A stretch of DNA of 50,517 nt from Lachnospiraceae bacterium (GCA_018365895.1 JAGZJD010000013.1:1-50517); one strand, 5' to 3'. Positions 17,063 through 26,305 are shown, counted from the stretch's first letter. The notes: generated from the sequence alone by a model not told the origin. Numbers and translations: made by a program.

Positions 17063-17671
17063 ATGGGTGAAGTCCATTATATGATTTCAGAGGCAGCAAA
17101 ACGTGTGGATGTAGAGGCACATGTGCTGCGTTACTGGGAGGAGGAATTGGATATCCCGATAGAAAGAACCGCGATGGGACACCGTTATTACACAGAAGAA
17201 AATGTACGATTATTTCAATGCATTAAAGAACTGAAAACACAGGGATTAATGCTGAAAGAATTAAAGGAAATACTCCCGGAAATTTTAAAAGCGAAGCAGG
17301 AATTACAAGAGAGAGAAAAAAGACAGGAAAATACGAATAAGAATGCGAAGCAGGAAATTTCAATGAATGCCAGAGACGAAGTTTTAGTCGGAGTATTGGA
17401 CGAGCATGCGGAACAGATACAGCAGTTATTCGGAAAAGTAGTGCGGGATGCCATGAATGAAAATAATGAAATTCTGGAAGAAGTGTTAAGTAGGGCAGTC
17501 AGCGAAAAGGTAATGAAAGAAATGGATTATCTGATGCAGACAAAAGAACGGCAGGAAGAAGAACGTTTTCAAAAATTGGATCATCTCATACGTCAACAGC
17601 AGTCTATGCGAAAAGAGGCATCAAAACCGGCATCAGTGCGTAGGCTGAGAAGAGTTTTTGGAACTGTCTAA
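17063..17671 (+). CDS. MerR-family regulator with coiled-coil C-terminus
   Basis: The 202-residue protein starts with a MerR-type winged helix domain (YMISEAAKRVDVEAHVLRYWEEELDIP, then GHRYYTEENVRLF and LKTQGLMLKELKEIL). Residues about 75-190 are Glu/Lys/Gln-rich and predicted to form a coiled coil. No cysteine or aromatic effector pocket of the metal- or drug-sensing MerR types is visible, so the signal is unknown. ATG 17063 is preferred because AAGGGGGAA lies 8 nt upstream and the domain starts there. The gene stands alone between two terminators. Confidence 0.87.
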   Translation: MGEVHYMISEAAKRVDVEAHVLRYWEEELDIPIERTAMGHRYYTEENVRLFQCIKELKTQGLMLKELKEILPEILKAKQELQEREKRQENTNKNAKQEISMNARDEVLVGVLDEHAEQIQQLFGKVVRDAMNENNEILEEVLSRAVSEKVMKEMDYLMQTKERQEEERFQKLDHLIRQQQSMRKEASKPASVRRLRRVFGTV

Positions 17672-17691
17672 CAATGCTTATCCGTACAGAG

Positions 17692-17735
17692 AAAAATAGC
17701 GATATAACATGTTGAAATGCTATATCGCTATTTTT
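17692..17735. terminator. Bidirectional terminator between merR-type gene and ferredoxin
   Basis: AAAAATAGCGATATA (17692-17706) and TATATCGCTATTTTT (17721-17735) form a perfect 15-bp stem with A's before and T's after, so it can act in both directions between the two convergent genes. Confidence 0.88.
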
Positions 17736-17790
17736 ATGATGCCAACATACGGCTGACGTTTTAAAAGACGCCTTATGGTATATGGTAGGC

Positions 17791-17961
17791 TTATTGAGCT
17801 GAGATAGCTCCTGTAGGACACTGTGCTGCACAAGCACCACAGTCTACACAAGCGTCTGCATCGATTTCATAATGGTCAGCGCCCTGGCTGATAGCTCCTA
17901 CTGGGCATTCTGCTTCACAAGCTCCGCAGCTTACACATTCATCACTAATTACGTGTGCCAT
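17791..17961 (-). CDS. 2[4Fe-4S] ferredoxin
   Basis: This is a 56-residue clostridial-type ferredoxin. Two CxxCxxCxxxCP clusters are present (C9, C12, C15, C19 and C38, C41, C44, C48), each followed by the internal-repeat sequence GAIS. It is a small low-potential electron carrier, probably used by pyruvate:ferredoxin oxidoreductase, hydrogenase and similar enzymes. The start is fixed by AAGGAGG 9 nt upstream of ATG at 17961. It has its own promoter and terminator. Confidence 0.96.
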   Translation of the reverse strand: MAHVISDECVSCGACEAECPVGAISQGADHYEIDADACVDCGACAAQCPTGAISAQ

Positions 17962-17993
17962 AGTATGTATCCTCCTTTACATTTTATGGCTTC

Positions 17994-18022
17994 ATTTTAA
18001 TACAAAATGAAAAAATATACAA
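17994..18022 (-). promoter_or_regulatory. Predicted promoter of the ferredoxin gene
   Basis: On the minus strand TTGTAT (18022-18017) and TAAAAT (17999-17994) are 17 bp apart. The leader to the ferredoxin ATG would be about 25-30 nt and includes its AAGGAGG. Confidence 0.55.
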
Positions 18023-18158
18023 GGTAAATCTTGCGTGTACTTAATAAAATAATAAATTATGAAAAATTTAAGAAAAATTTTATGCACTTGCCTTATATTT
18101 GGTGTATAGTATTAAAGTCAAGAACATAGTAATTTTTTGAAAAAAAGAGGAAATGATC

Positions 18159-19412
18159 ATGAAACATAGATGGAAACTGTTATCTGGTATCCTGTGTGCA
18201 TCAATATTTTGTTCAGCATGCGCGGCGGATGATACGGAGAAAGTACAGATAGGAAAATATGAAGAGCAGGAATATCAGCCGAAATTAGATGCTCTTAAGC
18301 CGGCTGCTTATGGAAGTATCAGCAATTTAAGACTGGAGCCGGGAACTTATATTTCAGTAATCGGCAAATCAGACCGCGGCGAATTCTGGAAGAGTGTAGA
18401 AAAGGGTGCAAAACAGGCGGCAGCAGACATTAATAAGATGATGGGATACAAGGGCGAAGATAAGGTAAAGGTTGTTTACAGTGGCCCTGCTGGGAATGAA
18501 GATGTGGATCAGCAGGTTAATATTCTTGATGAAGAATTATCACGCAATCCGTCTGCAATTGGAATTTCGATTATTGATGCAGATATGTCCGAGGTACAGT
18601 TTGATCTTGTGGCAGATAATGAGATTCCGATTGTTATGTTTGATTCCGGAAAAGATTATCAGGGTGTTGTTTCTAGGATTGGGACAGACAATCTGGAAGC
18701 GGGAAGAACAGCCGGAAGCAAGCTTGGTGATGCTGTTAATAGCAGCGGAAAAGTGGCATTGTTTATGAAAGACTCAAAATCTACTTCATCTAAAGAGCGC
18801 GAAACAGGAATGATAGAAGCTTTAAAAGAAAGTTATCCGGAAGTAGAGGTTGTTGATATTTACCGGGAAGATGAACTAGAAGAAAGAAGTAAAGAAATTG
18901 CAAAAGCAGAGCAGGAAAAAGTAAAGAAGGAAAAGAATAAAGAAGAGGAAAGTAAAGAAACAGTCTCAGAAACAGTGAATGAAAATAATATCGGAACTGA
19001 TCATACAGAGGAACAGGCGGCAGAGAAAGAGAACTTACCGGAGGTTGAGGAAGAACCAATGACAGATCTGGAGATGGTAAAATATATTTTAGAAAAGAAT
19101 CCGGATTTGGCAGGTTGTGCTTCCGGCAATGAGGAGATGACAGAACTGCTCTTGCAGGCGAAAGACGAACTCGGATTGGAGGAGTTGAAGGTTATTGGAT
19201 TTGACGGCAGTAAAAAACTGATCACTGCGCTGGAAGATGGTAAAATTGATGGACTGATTCTTCAGAATCCATTTGGCATGGGATATGCAACTGTGGTTGC
19301 AGCATCAAGAGCAATCCTCGGAGAAGCTAATGAAGCATCTGTGGACAGCAGTTATGTATGGATAACGAAAGACAATTTGGAAGATGAAAGTATCCAGAAT
19401 ATGTTATATTAG
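18159..19412 (+). CDS. Type 1 periplasmic-binding-fold lipoprotein with charged insert
   Basis: The 417-residue protein has a signal peptide with a probable lipidated cysteine at C21 (CSAC). It then shows a sugar-type periplasmic-binding fold: YISVIGKSDRGEFWKSVEKGAKQAA, NPSAIGISIID, IPIVMFDSG, RIGTDNLEAG, and later NPDLAGCASGNEEM and VIGFDGS. Between about residues 240 and 302 there is a Lys/Glu-rich, probably coiled or disordered insert not expected in this fold. It is a likely extracytoplasmic solute receptor, but no ABC permease or ATPase is adjacent; it could serve a transporter elsewhere or a sensor. ATG 18159 suits the AGAGG site; ATG 18153 is the in-frame alternative. Confidence 0.82.
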   Translation: MKHRWKLLSGILCASIFCSACAADDTEKVQIGKYEEQEYQPKLDALKPAAYGSISNLRLEPGTYISVIGKSDRGEFWKSVEKGAKQAAADINKMMGYKGEDKVKVVYSGPAGNEDVDQQVNILDEELSRNPSAIGISIIDADMSEVQFDLVADNEIPIVMFDSGKDYQGVVSRIGTDNLEAGRTAGSKLGDAVNSSGKVALFMKDSKSTSSKERETGMIEALKESYPEVEVVDIYREDELEERSKEIAKAEQEKVKKEKNKEEESKETVSETVNENNIGTDHTEEQAAEKENLPEVEEEPMTDLEMVKYILEKNPDLAGCASGNEEMTELLLQAKDELGLEELKVIGFDGSKKLITALEDGKIDGLILQNPFGMGYATVVAASRAILGEANEASVDSSYVWITKDNLEDESIQNMLY

Positions 19413-19421
19413 AAGAAAAGG

Positions 19422-19467
19422 AAACGGCATTTCAGACAGAGAGAACTCTGCGAAATGCCGTTTTATT
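19422..19467. terminator. Bidirectional terminator between the binding protein and the histidine kinase gene
   Basis: AAACGGCATTTC (19422-19433) pairs perfectly with GAAATGCCGTTT (19452-19463), with further pairing in the loop and T-rich flanks on both strands. It overlaps the stop codon of the convergent kinase gene. Confidence 0.85.
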
Positions 19468-20866
19468 TTGTGAGGGAAAAGATGAATTCTGTACCAACTC
19501 CCTCTGTACTAATGATATTGATATTTTCGCCATGGGCCTGAATAATTTCTTTGACAATAGCGAGACCGAGACCTGTACCTTTTTTGTCTTTTCCGCGCGA
19601 GAGATCTGATTTGTAGAAACGATCCCATACTTTCGGAATACTTCCTTTTGGAATTCCAATTCCGCGGTCTTTGACAGAGACAAATACTTTGTCGCCCTTT
19701 TCCGTTGTTTCAATCGTGATCGTAGATTCTGGAGAACTGAATTTGATAGCGTTGTCGAGAAGATTATAAAGAACTTGCTGAATTTTGCTCCGGTCAGCTG
19801 TTACAAAAAGAGTGCGAGAGACAAAGAGCAGTTCAATTTCAATCTTTTTTTCTGTGCAGCGCCCTTCAAAAGATTCGGCAGTTGTTTTGATTACTTCATG
19901 AATATCAAAGGAAGTTTTGTCCAGAAGAAGTTCTTTGCGGTCAAATTCATTTAATGTCAAAAGATCTTTTGTCAGATCGGTAAGACGTTCTGTCTCAAAT
20001 AAAATTATCTTTAAATATTTATCCTGAAGTTCAGGAGGAATCGTTCCGTCGGCAATAGCTTCTACATACCCCTTAATGGATGTCAGCGGGGAACGAAAGT
20101 CATGAGAAACGTTGGCGATAAATTTCTTCTGGTAATCTTCCACATCTTTTAGCTGTTTTGACATATAGTTAAGTGATGCAGACAGATATCCCATCTCATC
20201 CTGGGTTGTAATAGGAATATCATAATCCAGATTTCCCGAAGCATATTGTTTTGCAGCATCTGTAATCATGCATAGTGGTTCATAAATAAGAAACCGGATC
20301 GCAAGAAGAACAATAAAAGACAGCAGATAAATTACCAGTGCTGTAATATAGACATATCGCATCAGATGGTTTTTCATATTCAGGACAAGAGATTCCGGAC
20401 TGTGGAAAATAATATATCCTTTTGTGGAAAACCCTTGTGTTACAGGAGAAATCACGGTGATAACCGATTCTCTGAAATAATCATGATAGTTCCCCAGGAG
20501 GTAAGAACTGTTGCCGCATTCAGCGGGATCGAAGTCACTGATCTGCTGTGGTGGCAATGGCGCTTTTTCGTAAGATGCTGATGTTAGGAGAGTACCCTGC
20601 GGATCAACAAACCAAGCGGAAGCATCCATATAATCTGACATAGCATCCAACTGAACGTGAACGTCATACAACGTCAGGTCATCTGTAAAATAGTTGACGA
20701 GATAATCGTCAGCCAACAGAATGGCCTGACGGTGAAGTTTTGAAGATTCTTCTTTCAACAGGTATTGCTCGAATAGCTCAGAGTTCAGTGTCGCTACTGT
20801 AAAAAATGTAAGAAATCCCAATATAATATATACGATGACAAATTTTAAGTAGAGGGTACTTCGCAT
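19463..20866 (-). CDS. Two-component sensor histidine kinase
   Basis: The 467-residue kinase has a membrane segment at about 8-27, an extracytoplasmic sensor domain of about 140 residues, a second membrane segment at about 170-193, a HAMP linker, a HisKA domain with phospho-acceptor H255 in NVSHDFRSPLTS, and a HATPase domain with the N box (VLYNLLDNAIKFS), G1 (DRGIGIP) and G2 (GTGLGLAIVKEI). The layout is like PhoR/ResE-type kinases. The ATG abuts the stop codon of the response regulator gene (TAA-ATG) with GAGGTG upstream, so the pair is coupled. The signal is unknown. Confidence 0.95.
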   Translation of the reverse strand: MRSTLYLKFVIVYIILGFLTFFTVATLNSELFEQYLLKEESSKLHRQAILLADDYLVNYFTDDLTLYDVHVQLDAMSDYMDASAWFVDPQGTLLTSASYEKAPLPPQQISDFDPAECGNSSYLLGNYHDYFRESVITVISPVTQGFSTKGYIIFHSPESLVLNMKNHLMRYVYITALVIYLLSFIVLLAIRFLIYEPLCMITDAAKQYASGNLDYDIPITTQDEMGYLSASLNYMSKQLKDVEDYQKKFIANVSHDFRSPLTSIKGYVEAIADGTIPPELQDKYLKIILFETERLTDLTKDLLTLNEFDRKELLLDKTSFDIHEVIKTTAESFEGRCTEKKIEIELLFVSRTLFVTADRSKIQQVLYNLLDNAIKFSSPESTITIETTEKGDKVFVSVKDRGIGIPKGSIPKVWDRFYKSDLSRGKDKKGTGLGLAIVKEIIQAHGENINIISTEGVGTEFIFSLTK

Positions 20867-21568
20867 TTATTTCACCTCAAATTTGTAGCCAATTCCCCAG
20901 ACGGTACTGAGTTTCCAGGTAGGATGATCTTTGATTTTTTCGCGAAGGCGTTTGATGTGAACATCTACCGTTCGAGTATCGCCGATATATTCATAGCCCC
21001 AGATCTGATCAAGAAGCTGTTCCCTTGTGAATACCTGGTTCGGTGAAGCTGCAAGGAAGTAGAGCAGTTCCAGTTCTTTTGGCGGCATTTCTACATTTTT
21101 ATCATCTACATAAACGGAGTAGTTTGTGAGATTAATCTCAATTCCGGGATAAGTAACGCACTTGCCCTTATCTGCTTCTGGAATCTCAGTTTTTGCCGGC
21201 TGATAGCGCCGAAGTACAGCGCGGACGCGGGCAACCATTTCCTTTGGGTCAAATGGTTTAATGATATAATCGTCAGCACCAAGTTCAAGTCCAAGTACTT
21301 TATCAAACACTTCGCCTTTGGCGGAAAGCATGATGATTGGCACAGAAGAATGGCTTCGAATTTCCCGACAGACTTGATAGCCGTCAATGCCCGGCAGCAT
21401 CAGATCTAAAAGAACGAGATTAGGCTTGTAGGTATCGAATGCTACAAGAGCATCTTCGCCATCATATACCATTTTTGTATCGAAACATTCTTTGGTCAGA
21501 TAAAGAGAAATCAATTCGGCGATATTCTCATCATCGTCCACAATCAGAATTTTTTGTTTGTTTACCAT
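20867..21568 (-). CDS. OmpR/PhoB-family response regulator
   Basis: The 233-residue regulator has a receiver domain (about 5-118) with acidic pocket D11-D12, phospho-acceptor D55 in LLDLMLPG, and the LSAK and KPFD switch residues. An OmpR-type winged helix follows (about 135-231, with REQLLDQIWGYEYIGDTRTVDVHIKRLR). It starts 26 nt downstream of mutS2 behind AGGAGG and is followed directly by its kinase, so mutS2, this gene and the kinase probably share an mRNA. Confidence 0.96.
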   Translation of the reverse strand: MVNKQKILIVDDDENIAELISLYLTKECFDTKMVYDGEDALVAFDTYKPNLVLLDLMLPGIDGYQVCREIRSHSSVPIIMLSAKGEVFDKVLGLELGADDYIIKPFDPKEMVARVRAVLRRYQPAKTEIPEADKGKCVTYPGIEINLTNYSVYVDDKNVEMPPKELELLYFLAASPNQVFTREQLLDQIWGYEYIGDTRTVDVHIKRLREKIKDHPTWKLSTVWGIGYKFEVK

Positions 21569-21594
21569 GAATTGCCTCCTAGTGTGTTATGAAA

Positions 21595-23973
21595 TTACTG
21601 CTTAAATTCTACAATGGTAACACCGGCATCTCCTTCGCCAAAAGCGCCGAGCCGGTAAGATTTTACATGTTTCTGACGTTTCAGATACTGGTGTACACCG
21701 GATCTGAGAGCGCCGGTTCCTTTGCCGTGTACGATACGGACCGGATTAATGTGAGCCAGGTAGGCATCATCCAGATATTTGTCAAGTTCAGCAATGGCTT
21801 CGTCAACAGTTTTCCCAAGAAGGTTAATTTCCGGTCTTACAGAAAGTGATTTTCCCATCTTTACCTTGCCGGTAGAAGTATGGGATTTCTTTTTAGGCTG
21901 GTATGCATTCTGGTCTTCGATAATTTCCAGGTCACTGATATTAACTTGTGAACGGAGAATTCCCATTTGGACAAAGAGATTACCTTTTGCATCAGGCTTT
22001 GAGCTTACTGTTCCGGTCAGATTCATGCTAAGTACTTTCACAGTCTCTCCCAGACGGAAATCTTCCGGCTTATGTTTCTTTGCAGGTGCTGCCTTTTTCA
22101 TAGCAAGCGGTGACTGCGTTTTGGAAATCTTTTGACGCAGACGTTCCCGCTCCCGTTCCATTTCAGCAGCAGAAATATTCTCTTTGCCGAATTTGCGGAA
22201 ATTCTTCATCGTTTCATCTGCAACTTCTTTCGCTTCCCGCAGAATTGCAGAGGCTTTTTCATTTGCTTCCCGAAGAATCCGTTCGCGCTGTTCGTCCAGT
22301 TTCTTTTGCTTTGTCTGCATTTGCATTTTCAGAGATTCAATTTCACGTTTGTAAGAATTAATTTCTTGCTGCTCTTTCTCGATCGTGCGGCGGCTGTCTT
22401 CCAGATTTGTCAGGAGATCTTCAAAAGATTCATCCTGTTCTGTCAGATGTTTCCTGGCATCTTCGATAATATAGTCAGGAAGGCCGAGTCTGCTGGAAAT
22501 TGCAAAGGCATTACTCTTTCCCGGGACACCGATCAATAAATGATAGGTTGGACGAAGGGTAGCAACGTCAAATTCACAGCAGGCATTTTCCACACCAGGA
22601 GTAGAAAGCGCGTATACTTTCAGTTCGCTGTAATGCGTTGTGGCCATTGTGCGGATACCACGGTTATGAAGATAGGAAAGAATTGCAGTTGCCAATGCTG
22701 CGCCTTCTGTCGGATCTGTTCCGGCTCCCAGTTCATCAAAAAGAACAAGTGAATGTTCATCCACATCCCCCAAAAAAGAAACGATATTTGTCATATGGGA
22801 AGAAAATGTACTAAGACTCTGCTCGATACTTTGTTCGTCTCCGATGTCTGCATAAATCTGATGGAAAAGCGCAAGTTCAGAACGTGCCAGTGCCGGAATG
22901 TGAAGTCCTGACTGTCCCATTAGTGTGAATAATCCAACTGTTTTTAAGGAAACCGTTTTTCCACCGGTATTTGGTCCGGTAATAATCAGAAGATCGAAAT
23001 CTTCGCCAAGCCGCACGGTAATCGGTACCACTTTTTTCTTATCAAGCAGTGGATGACGCCCCTCACGGATATGAATACGTCCTTTTTCATTGAAAATAGG
23101 AAGGTTTGCATTCATGTTAACAGCAAGCTGCCCTCTGGCAAAAATAAAATCCAGATCAGTCAAAATCCGATAGTTAAGACGCAGTTCTTTCACATATTCT
23201 CCTGCTTCTTCAGAGAGGCGGGCAAGAATGACAGCAATTTCTTCCTGCTCTTTTATATAGAGTTCCTTTAAGTCATTATTTAAATTAACAACAGCCATTG
23301 GTTCGATAAAAAGAGTAGAACCTGTAGAAGATTGATCGTGAATCATACCGCTAACCTGGCTTCTGTATTCAGCTTTGACAGGGATACAGTAACGATCTCC
23401 ACGCATTGTGATCAGGCTATCTTGAAGATAAGACTTCATAGAACCATTCACAAGATGTACGAGGGTAGAATGAATCTTGTCATTGACCCGGTTAATATTT
23501 CTTCGGATTTGTTTCAACGTACTGCTTGCATCATCGCTGATTTCATCTTCGTCAATGATACAGGAAGAAATCGACATGGCAAGCGGTGTCAAAGGTTCCA
23601 GTTTCTCGAAATAAATATCAAGGCAGTCTGCTGTGTCATCAACAGTATCCCGTCGGCCAAGAGATTTGGCGCGTTTGGCAGTTTCAAGGAGTCTGCCGAT
23701 CCGCAGCAATTCTCCGCATCCAAGTGAAGCGCCGATTTCAAGACGTTTCAGTGAATCTTCGATCATTGTGCATCCGCCAAAAGAGATGCGTCCTTTGCGT
23801 ATAATTCTTGTAAATGCAGCTGCCGTCTGTTCCTGGGCAGTCCGGATTTCTTCCAGATCTGTCATCGGTAAAAGTTCACGGCACAGTGTCTTGCCGCCCG
23901 GGGAGGAGGCAAGTTCTGTCAGCATATCAATAATTTTAAAATATTCTAGTTTTGTTAATGTTTTTTTATTCAT
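21595..23973 (-). CDS. mutS2: MutS2 family ATPase/endonuclease
   Basis: The 792-residue protein has the MutS core and clamp region, an ATPase with Walker A TGPNTGGKTVSLKT (about 328-341) and Walker B LVLFDELGAGTDPTEGAAL, a long coiled coil (about 510-610), and a C-terminal Smr nuclease domain (about 715-792, with INLLGKTVDEA and RIVHGKGTGALR). MutS2 lacks the mismatch-binding domain of MutS; it is linked to suppression of recombination and, in Bacillus, to rescue of collided ribosomes. Length and domain order are normal. Confidence 0.96.
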   Translation of the reverse strand: MNKKTLTKLEYFKIIDMLTELASSPGGKTLCRELLPMTDLEEIRTAQEQTAAAFTRIIRKGRISFGGCTMIEDSLKRLEIGASLGCGELLRIGRLLETAKRAKSLGRRDTVDDTADCLDIYFEKLEPLTPLAMSISSCIIDEDEISDDASSTLKQIRRNINRVNDKIHSTLVHLVNGSMKSYLQDSLITMRGDRYCIPVKAEYRSQVSGMIHDQSSTGSTLFIEPMAVVNLNNDLKELYIKEQEEIAVILARLSEEAGEYVKELRLNYRILTDLDFIFARGQLAVNMNANLPIFNEKGRIHIREGRHPLLDKKKVVPITVRLGEDFDLLIITGPNTGGKTVSLKTVGLFTLMGQSGLHIPALARSELALFHQIYADIGDEQSIEQSLSTFSSHMTNIVSFLGDVDEHSLVLFDELGAGTDPTEGAALATAILSYLHNRGIRTMATTHYSELKVYALSTPGVENACCEFDVATLRPTYHLLIGVPGKSNAFAISSRLGLPDYIIEDARKHLTEQDESFEDLLTNLEDSRRTIEKEQQEINSYKREIESLKMQMQTKQKKLDEQRERILREANEKASAILREAKEVADETMKNFRKFGKENISAAEMERERERLRQKISKTQSPLAMKKAAPAKKHKPEDFRLGETVKVLSMNLTGTVSSKPDAKGNLFVQMGILRSQVNISDLEIIEDQNAYQPKKKSHTSTGKVKMGKSLSVRPEINLLGKTVDEAIAELDKYLDDAYLAHINPVRIVHGKGTGALRSGVHQYLKRQKHVKSYRLGAFGEGDAGVTIVEFKQ

Positions 23974-24040
23974 ATTTCCTCACCTGAGTACATTTTACCT
24001 TATTTGACGCGGAAAGGAAAGCAGAAATATTATGTCCGTA

Positions 24041-24069
24041 TTGAACATTTATTTGCAATCATGTATACT
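24041..24069 (+). promoter_or_regulatory. Predicted promoter of the HtrA-like gene
   Basis: TTGAAC (24041-24046) and TATACT (24064-24069) have a 17-bp spacer and lie 30 nt upstream of the start codon, in the gap divergent from mutS2. Confidence 0.6.
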
Positions 24070-24099
24070 ATAAAAAGAGTCGAAAAGGAGTAATAGCCT

Positions 24100-25332
24100 A
24101 TGGAGAACAAAAATGAATATTCCTTTCTGAAAGAGAAAATTAAAGACAAACCATTTAACTGGAAACATTTATGGCAGAAAGCATGTCTGATCGCAGGGGC
24201 AGGGATTCTTTTTGGAATTTGTGCCTGTATAGCTTTTTACGGACTAAAACCATGGGCAGAAAAGAGATTCGAAAATAGTCCCCAAAAAGTAGTTGTGCCT
24301 CCGGATGATGAAGAAGAGAATCCGCAGAATCAAGAGGAAGAAGAGCAGGAAGATAAGACAGCAGTTCTTGATATTAATAATGTACGGGAATTGAACCGGG
24401 CTGTGTATGATGTTTCCCGCACAGCGGAAAAATCTGTAGCACAGGTAATCGTACGTCCGGCAGGAGATAAATGGCTGGATGAATCTTACCAGGCAGCAGC
24501 AGGTATTGTACTGGCAGACAATGGAAGAGAAATCCTTGTATTGACAGAGGGGATCTTATTTGGAAATTCAGAAGAGACGATTACGGTAACGCTTCCGGAT
24601 GACAAAGAATATGAGGCAGTATTAAAGAAAAAAGATGAGAACCTTGGATTGGCAGTGGTTGGAATCAGCAAGACATTATTGTCAGATACTGTTTGGACAT
24701 ATACGAATTTTGCTGTTTACGGTAATTCTAATCTGCTTGGAAGAGGAGATGGGCTGATCGCTCTCGGAAGACCGTTTGGTACGAAAGATGGACTTGCTTA
24801 TGGGGTAGTCAGTTCCACACAGTCTCAGATATTTAAAGCAGATGGGATGTGCAGAATTCTTGAGAGTGATATCGGAGCGAATGAAAATAGTTCGGCAATT
24901 CTTTTTAATGTGAATGGCGAATTTGTGGGAATCACATGCCGGGCGGCTGATGAAACGAGCAGAAGTAATTTGATTGCCTATCCAATCTCAGAGATTAAAT
25001 CACAGATAGAACTTTTGCTCAACGGCAGCGGAGTACCTTATGTAGGAATTCGCGGTGAAGACATTCCGAAAGCTGTTCAGGAGACAAAACAGATTCCAAT
25101 GGGAGTTTATGTCAAGGAAGTAGAAGCAGATTCTCCGGCAATGCAGTCGGGAATTCAAAGCGGCGATATTATTGTATCTGTTGATGGAGATGAGATCCAG
25201 ACATTGGCAAGTTATAAAACAAAGATTTTAACTTATAGAACGGATGCAAAAATCCGCATTGGTGTGAAGCGGGCTGGCGCAGACGGATATGTAGATATTA
25301 TATATGAAGTGACAGTTGCAAGCAAAGAATAA
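24100..25332 (+). CDS. Membrane-anchored HtrA-like protein, probably a pseudoprotease, with PDZ domain
   Basis: The 410-residue protein has a cytoplasmic N-terminus, one membrane helix (about 28-48), an acidic linker (about 68-86), a trypsin-like domain (about 95-300) and a PDZ domain (about 312-395, with SPAMQSGIQSGDIIVSVDG). By comparison with HtrA proteins the catalytic His of TNNHVV is replaced (E150 in LVLTEGI), and the catalytic Asp before LAV is replaced (G183 in NLGLAVVGI). The serine position is kept (S264 in NENSSAIL), but the GNSGGPL motif is lost. It is therefore probably not a protease and may be a binding or scaffold protein outside the membrane. The ribosome binding site is AAAAGGAG. 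It is 20 nt upstream of the exoribonuclease gene. Confidence 0.85.
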   Translation: MENKNEYSFLKEKIKDKPFNWKHLWQKACLIAGAGILFGICACIAFYGLKPWAEKRFENSPQKVVVPPDDEEENPQNQEEEEQEDKTAVLDINNVRELNRAVYDVSRTAEKSVAQVIVRPAGDKWLDESYQAAAGIVLADNGREILVLTEGILFGNSEETITVTLPDDKEYEAVLKKKDENLGLAVVGISKTLLSDTVWTYTNFAVYGNSNLLGRGDGLIALGRPFGTKDGLAYGVVSSTQSQIFKADGMCRILESDIGANENSSAILFNVNGEFVGITCRAADETSRSNLIAYPISEIKSQIELLLNGSGVPYVGIRGEDIPKAVQETKQIPMGVYVKEVEADSPAMQSGIQSGDIIVSVDGDEIQTLASYKTKILTYRTDAKIRIGVKRAGADGYVDIIYEVTVASKE

Positions 25333-25352
25333 AGACAGGAAGAGGAACAATT

Positions 25353-26294
25353 ATGCGCTATATTAATACACTCCATGAAGGAGAGACTATTAGAAATATT
25401 TATTTATGTAAATCAAAACGTTCTGCAGAAACACGAAATGGTAAACCATATGATACACTGAATCTGCAGGATAAGACAGGTATGTTGGACGGAAAAATCT
25501 GGGATCCGAATTCTCAGGGAGTGGCAGATTATGATGAGATGGACTTCGTAGAAGTATTTGGTGATGTCATCAGTTATAATGGGAACCTTCAGCTGAATAT
25601 CCGTCAGCTCAGAGTAGCAGAAGAAGGAGAATATAATCCGGCTGATTATATGCCGACAAGCGAGAACAGTGTTGATGTGATGTACAATGAGCTATTAAGC
25701 TATGTAAAACAGATTGAAAATCCATACCTGCGCCAGGCAGTAGAGTATTACTTTGTAAAAGATGAAGCATTTATCAAGAAATTTAAGGCACATTCAGCAG
25801 CGAAGAGTATTCATCACGGATTTTCGGGAGGACTGTTGGAACATACGCTTAGTATTGTGAAAATGTGTGAATTTTATGTTCATTCCTACAGTATCTTCAA
25901 TAAAGATCTGCTGTATGCGGCGGCTTTGTATCATGATATCGGTAAGACAAAGGAGCTATCATCATTTCCGGAAAATGACTATACAGACGGAGGACAGCTT
26001 CTCGGTCATATCGTGATCGGTGTAGAAATGGTAAGTGATGCTGTGCGCAGCATTCCAGGATTTCCGGAGACGCTGGCAAATGAATTAAAACATTGCATTG
26101 TGGCCCATCACGGTGAACTGGAATATGGATCACCGAAAAAACCGGCATTGGCTGAGGCATTGGCACTATATCATGCCGATTGTACAGATGCAAGATTCCA
26201 GACATTGAAAGAATTATTTAAAGATAAGCAGACAAATGACTGGCTTGGTTATAACAGATTATTTGAATCGAATTTAAGAAAGACGAGCATTTAA
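25353..26294 (+). CDS. yhaM: 3'-5' exoribonuclease YhaM family
   Basis: The 313-residue protein has an N-terminal OB-fold nucleic-acid-binding domain (about 10-95, with DTLNLQDKTGMLDGKIWDP) and a C-terminal HD phosphohydrolase domain (about 160-280), with metal-binding residues in HHGFSGGLLEHT, YHDIGKTKEL and CIVAHHGELEYGSP. This is the arrangement of the firmicute YhaM exoribonuclease, which trims single-stranded RNA and DNA 3' ends. The start follows AGGAAGAGGAAC. It is probably cotranscribed with the HtrA-like gene and ends before a hairpin terminator. Confidence 0.92.
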   Translation: MRYINTLHEGETIRNIYLCKSKRSAETRNGKPYDTLNLQDKTGMLDGKIWDPNSQGVADYDEMDFVEVFGDVISYNGNLQLNIRQLRVAEEGEYNPADYMPTSENSVDVMYNELLSYVKQIENPYLRQAVEYYFVKDEAFIKKFKAHSAAKSIHHGFSGGLLEHTLSIVKMCEFYVHSYSIFNKDLLYAAALYHDIGKTKELSSFPENDYTDGGQLLGHIVIGVEMVSDAVRSIPGFPETLANELKHCIVAHHGELEYGSPKKPALAEALALYHADCTDARFQTLKELFKDKQTNDWLGYNRLFESNLRKTSI

Positions 26295-26305
26295 AAAGGA
26301 AAAGT

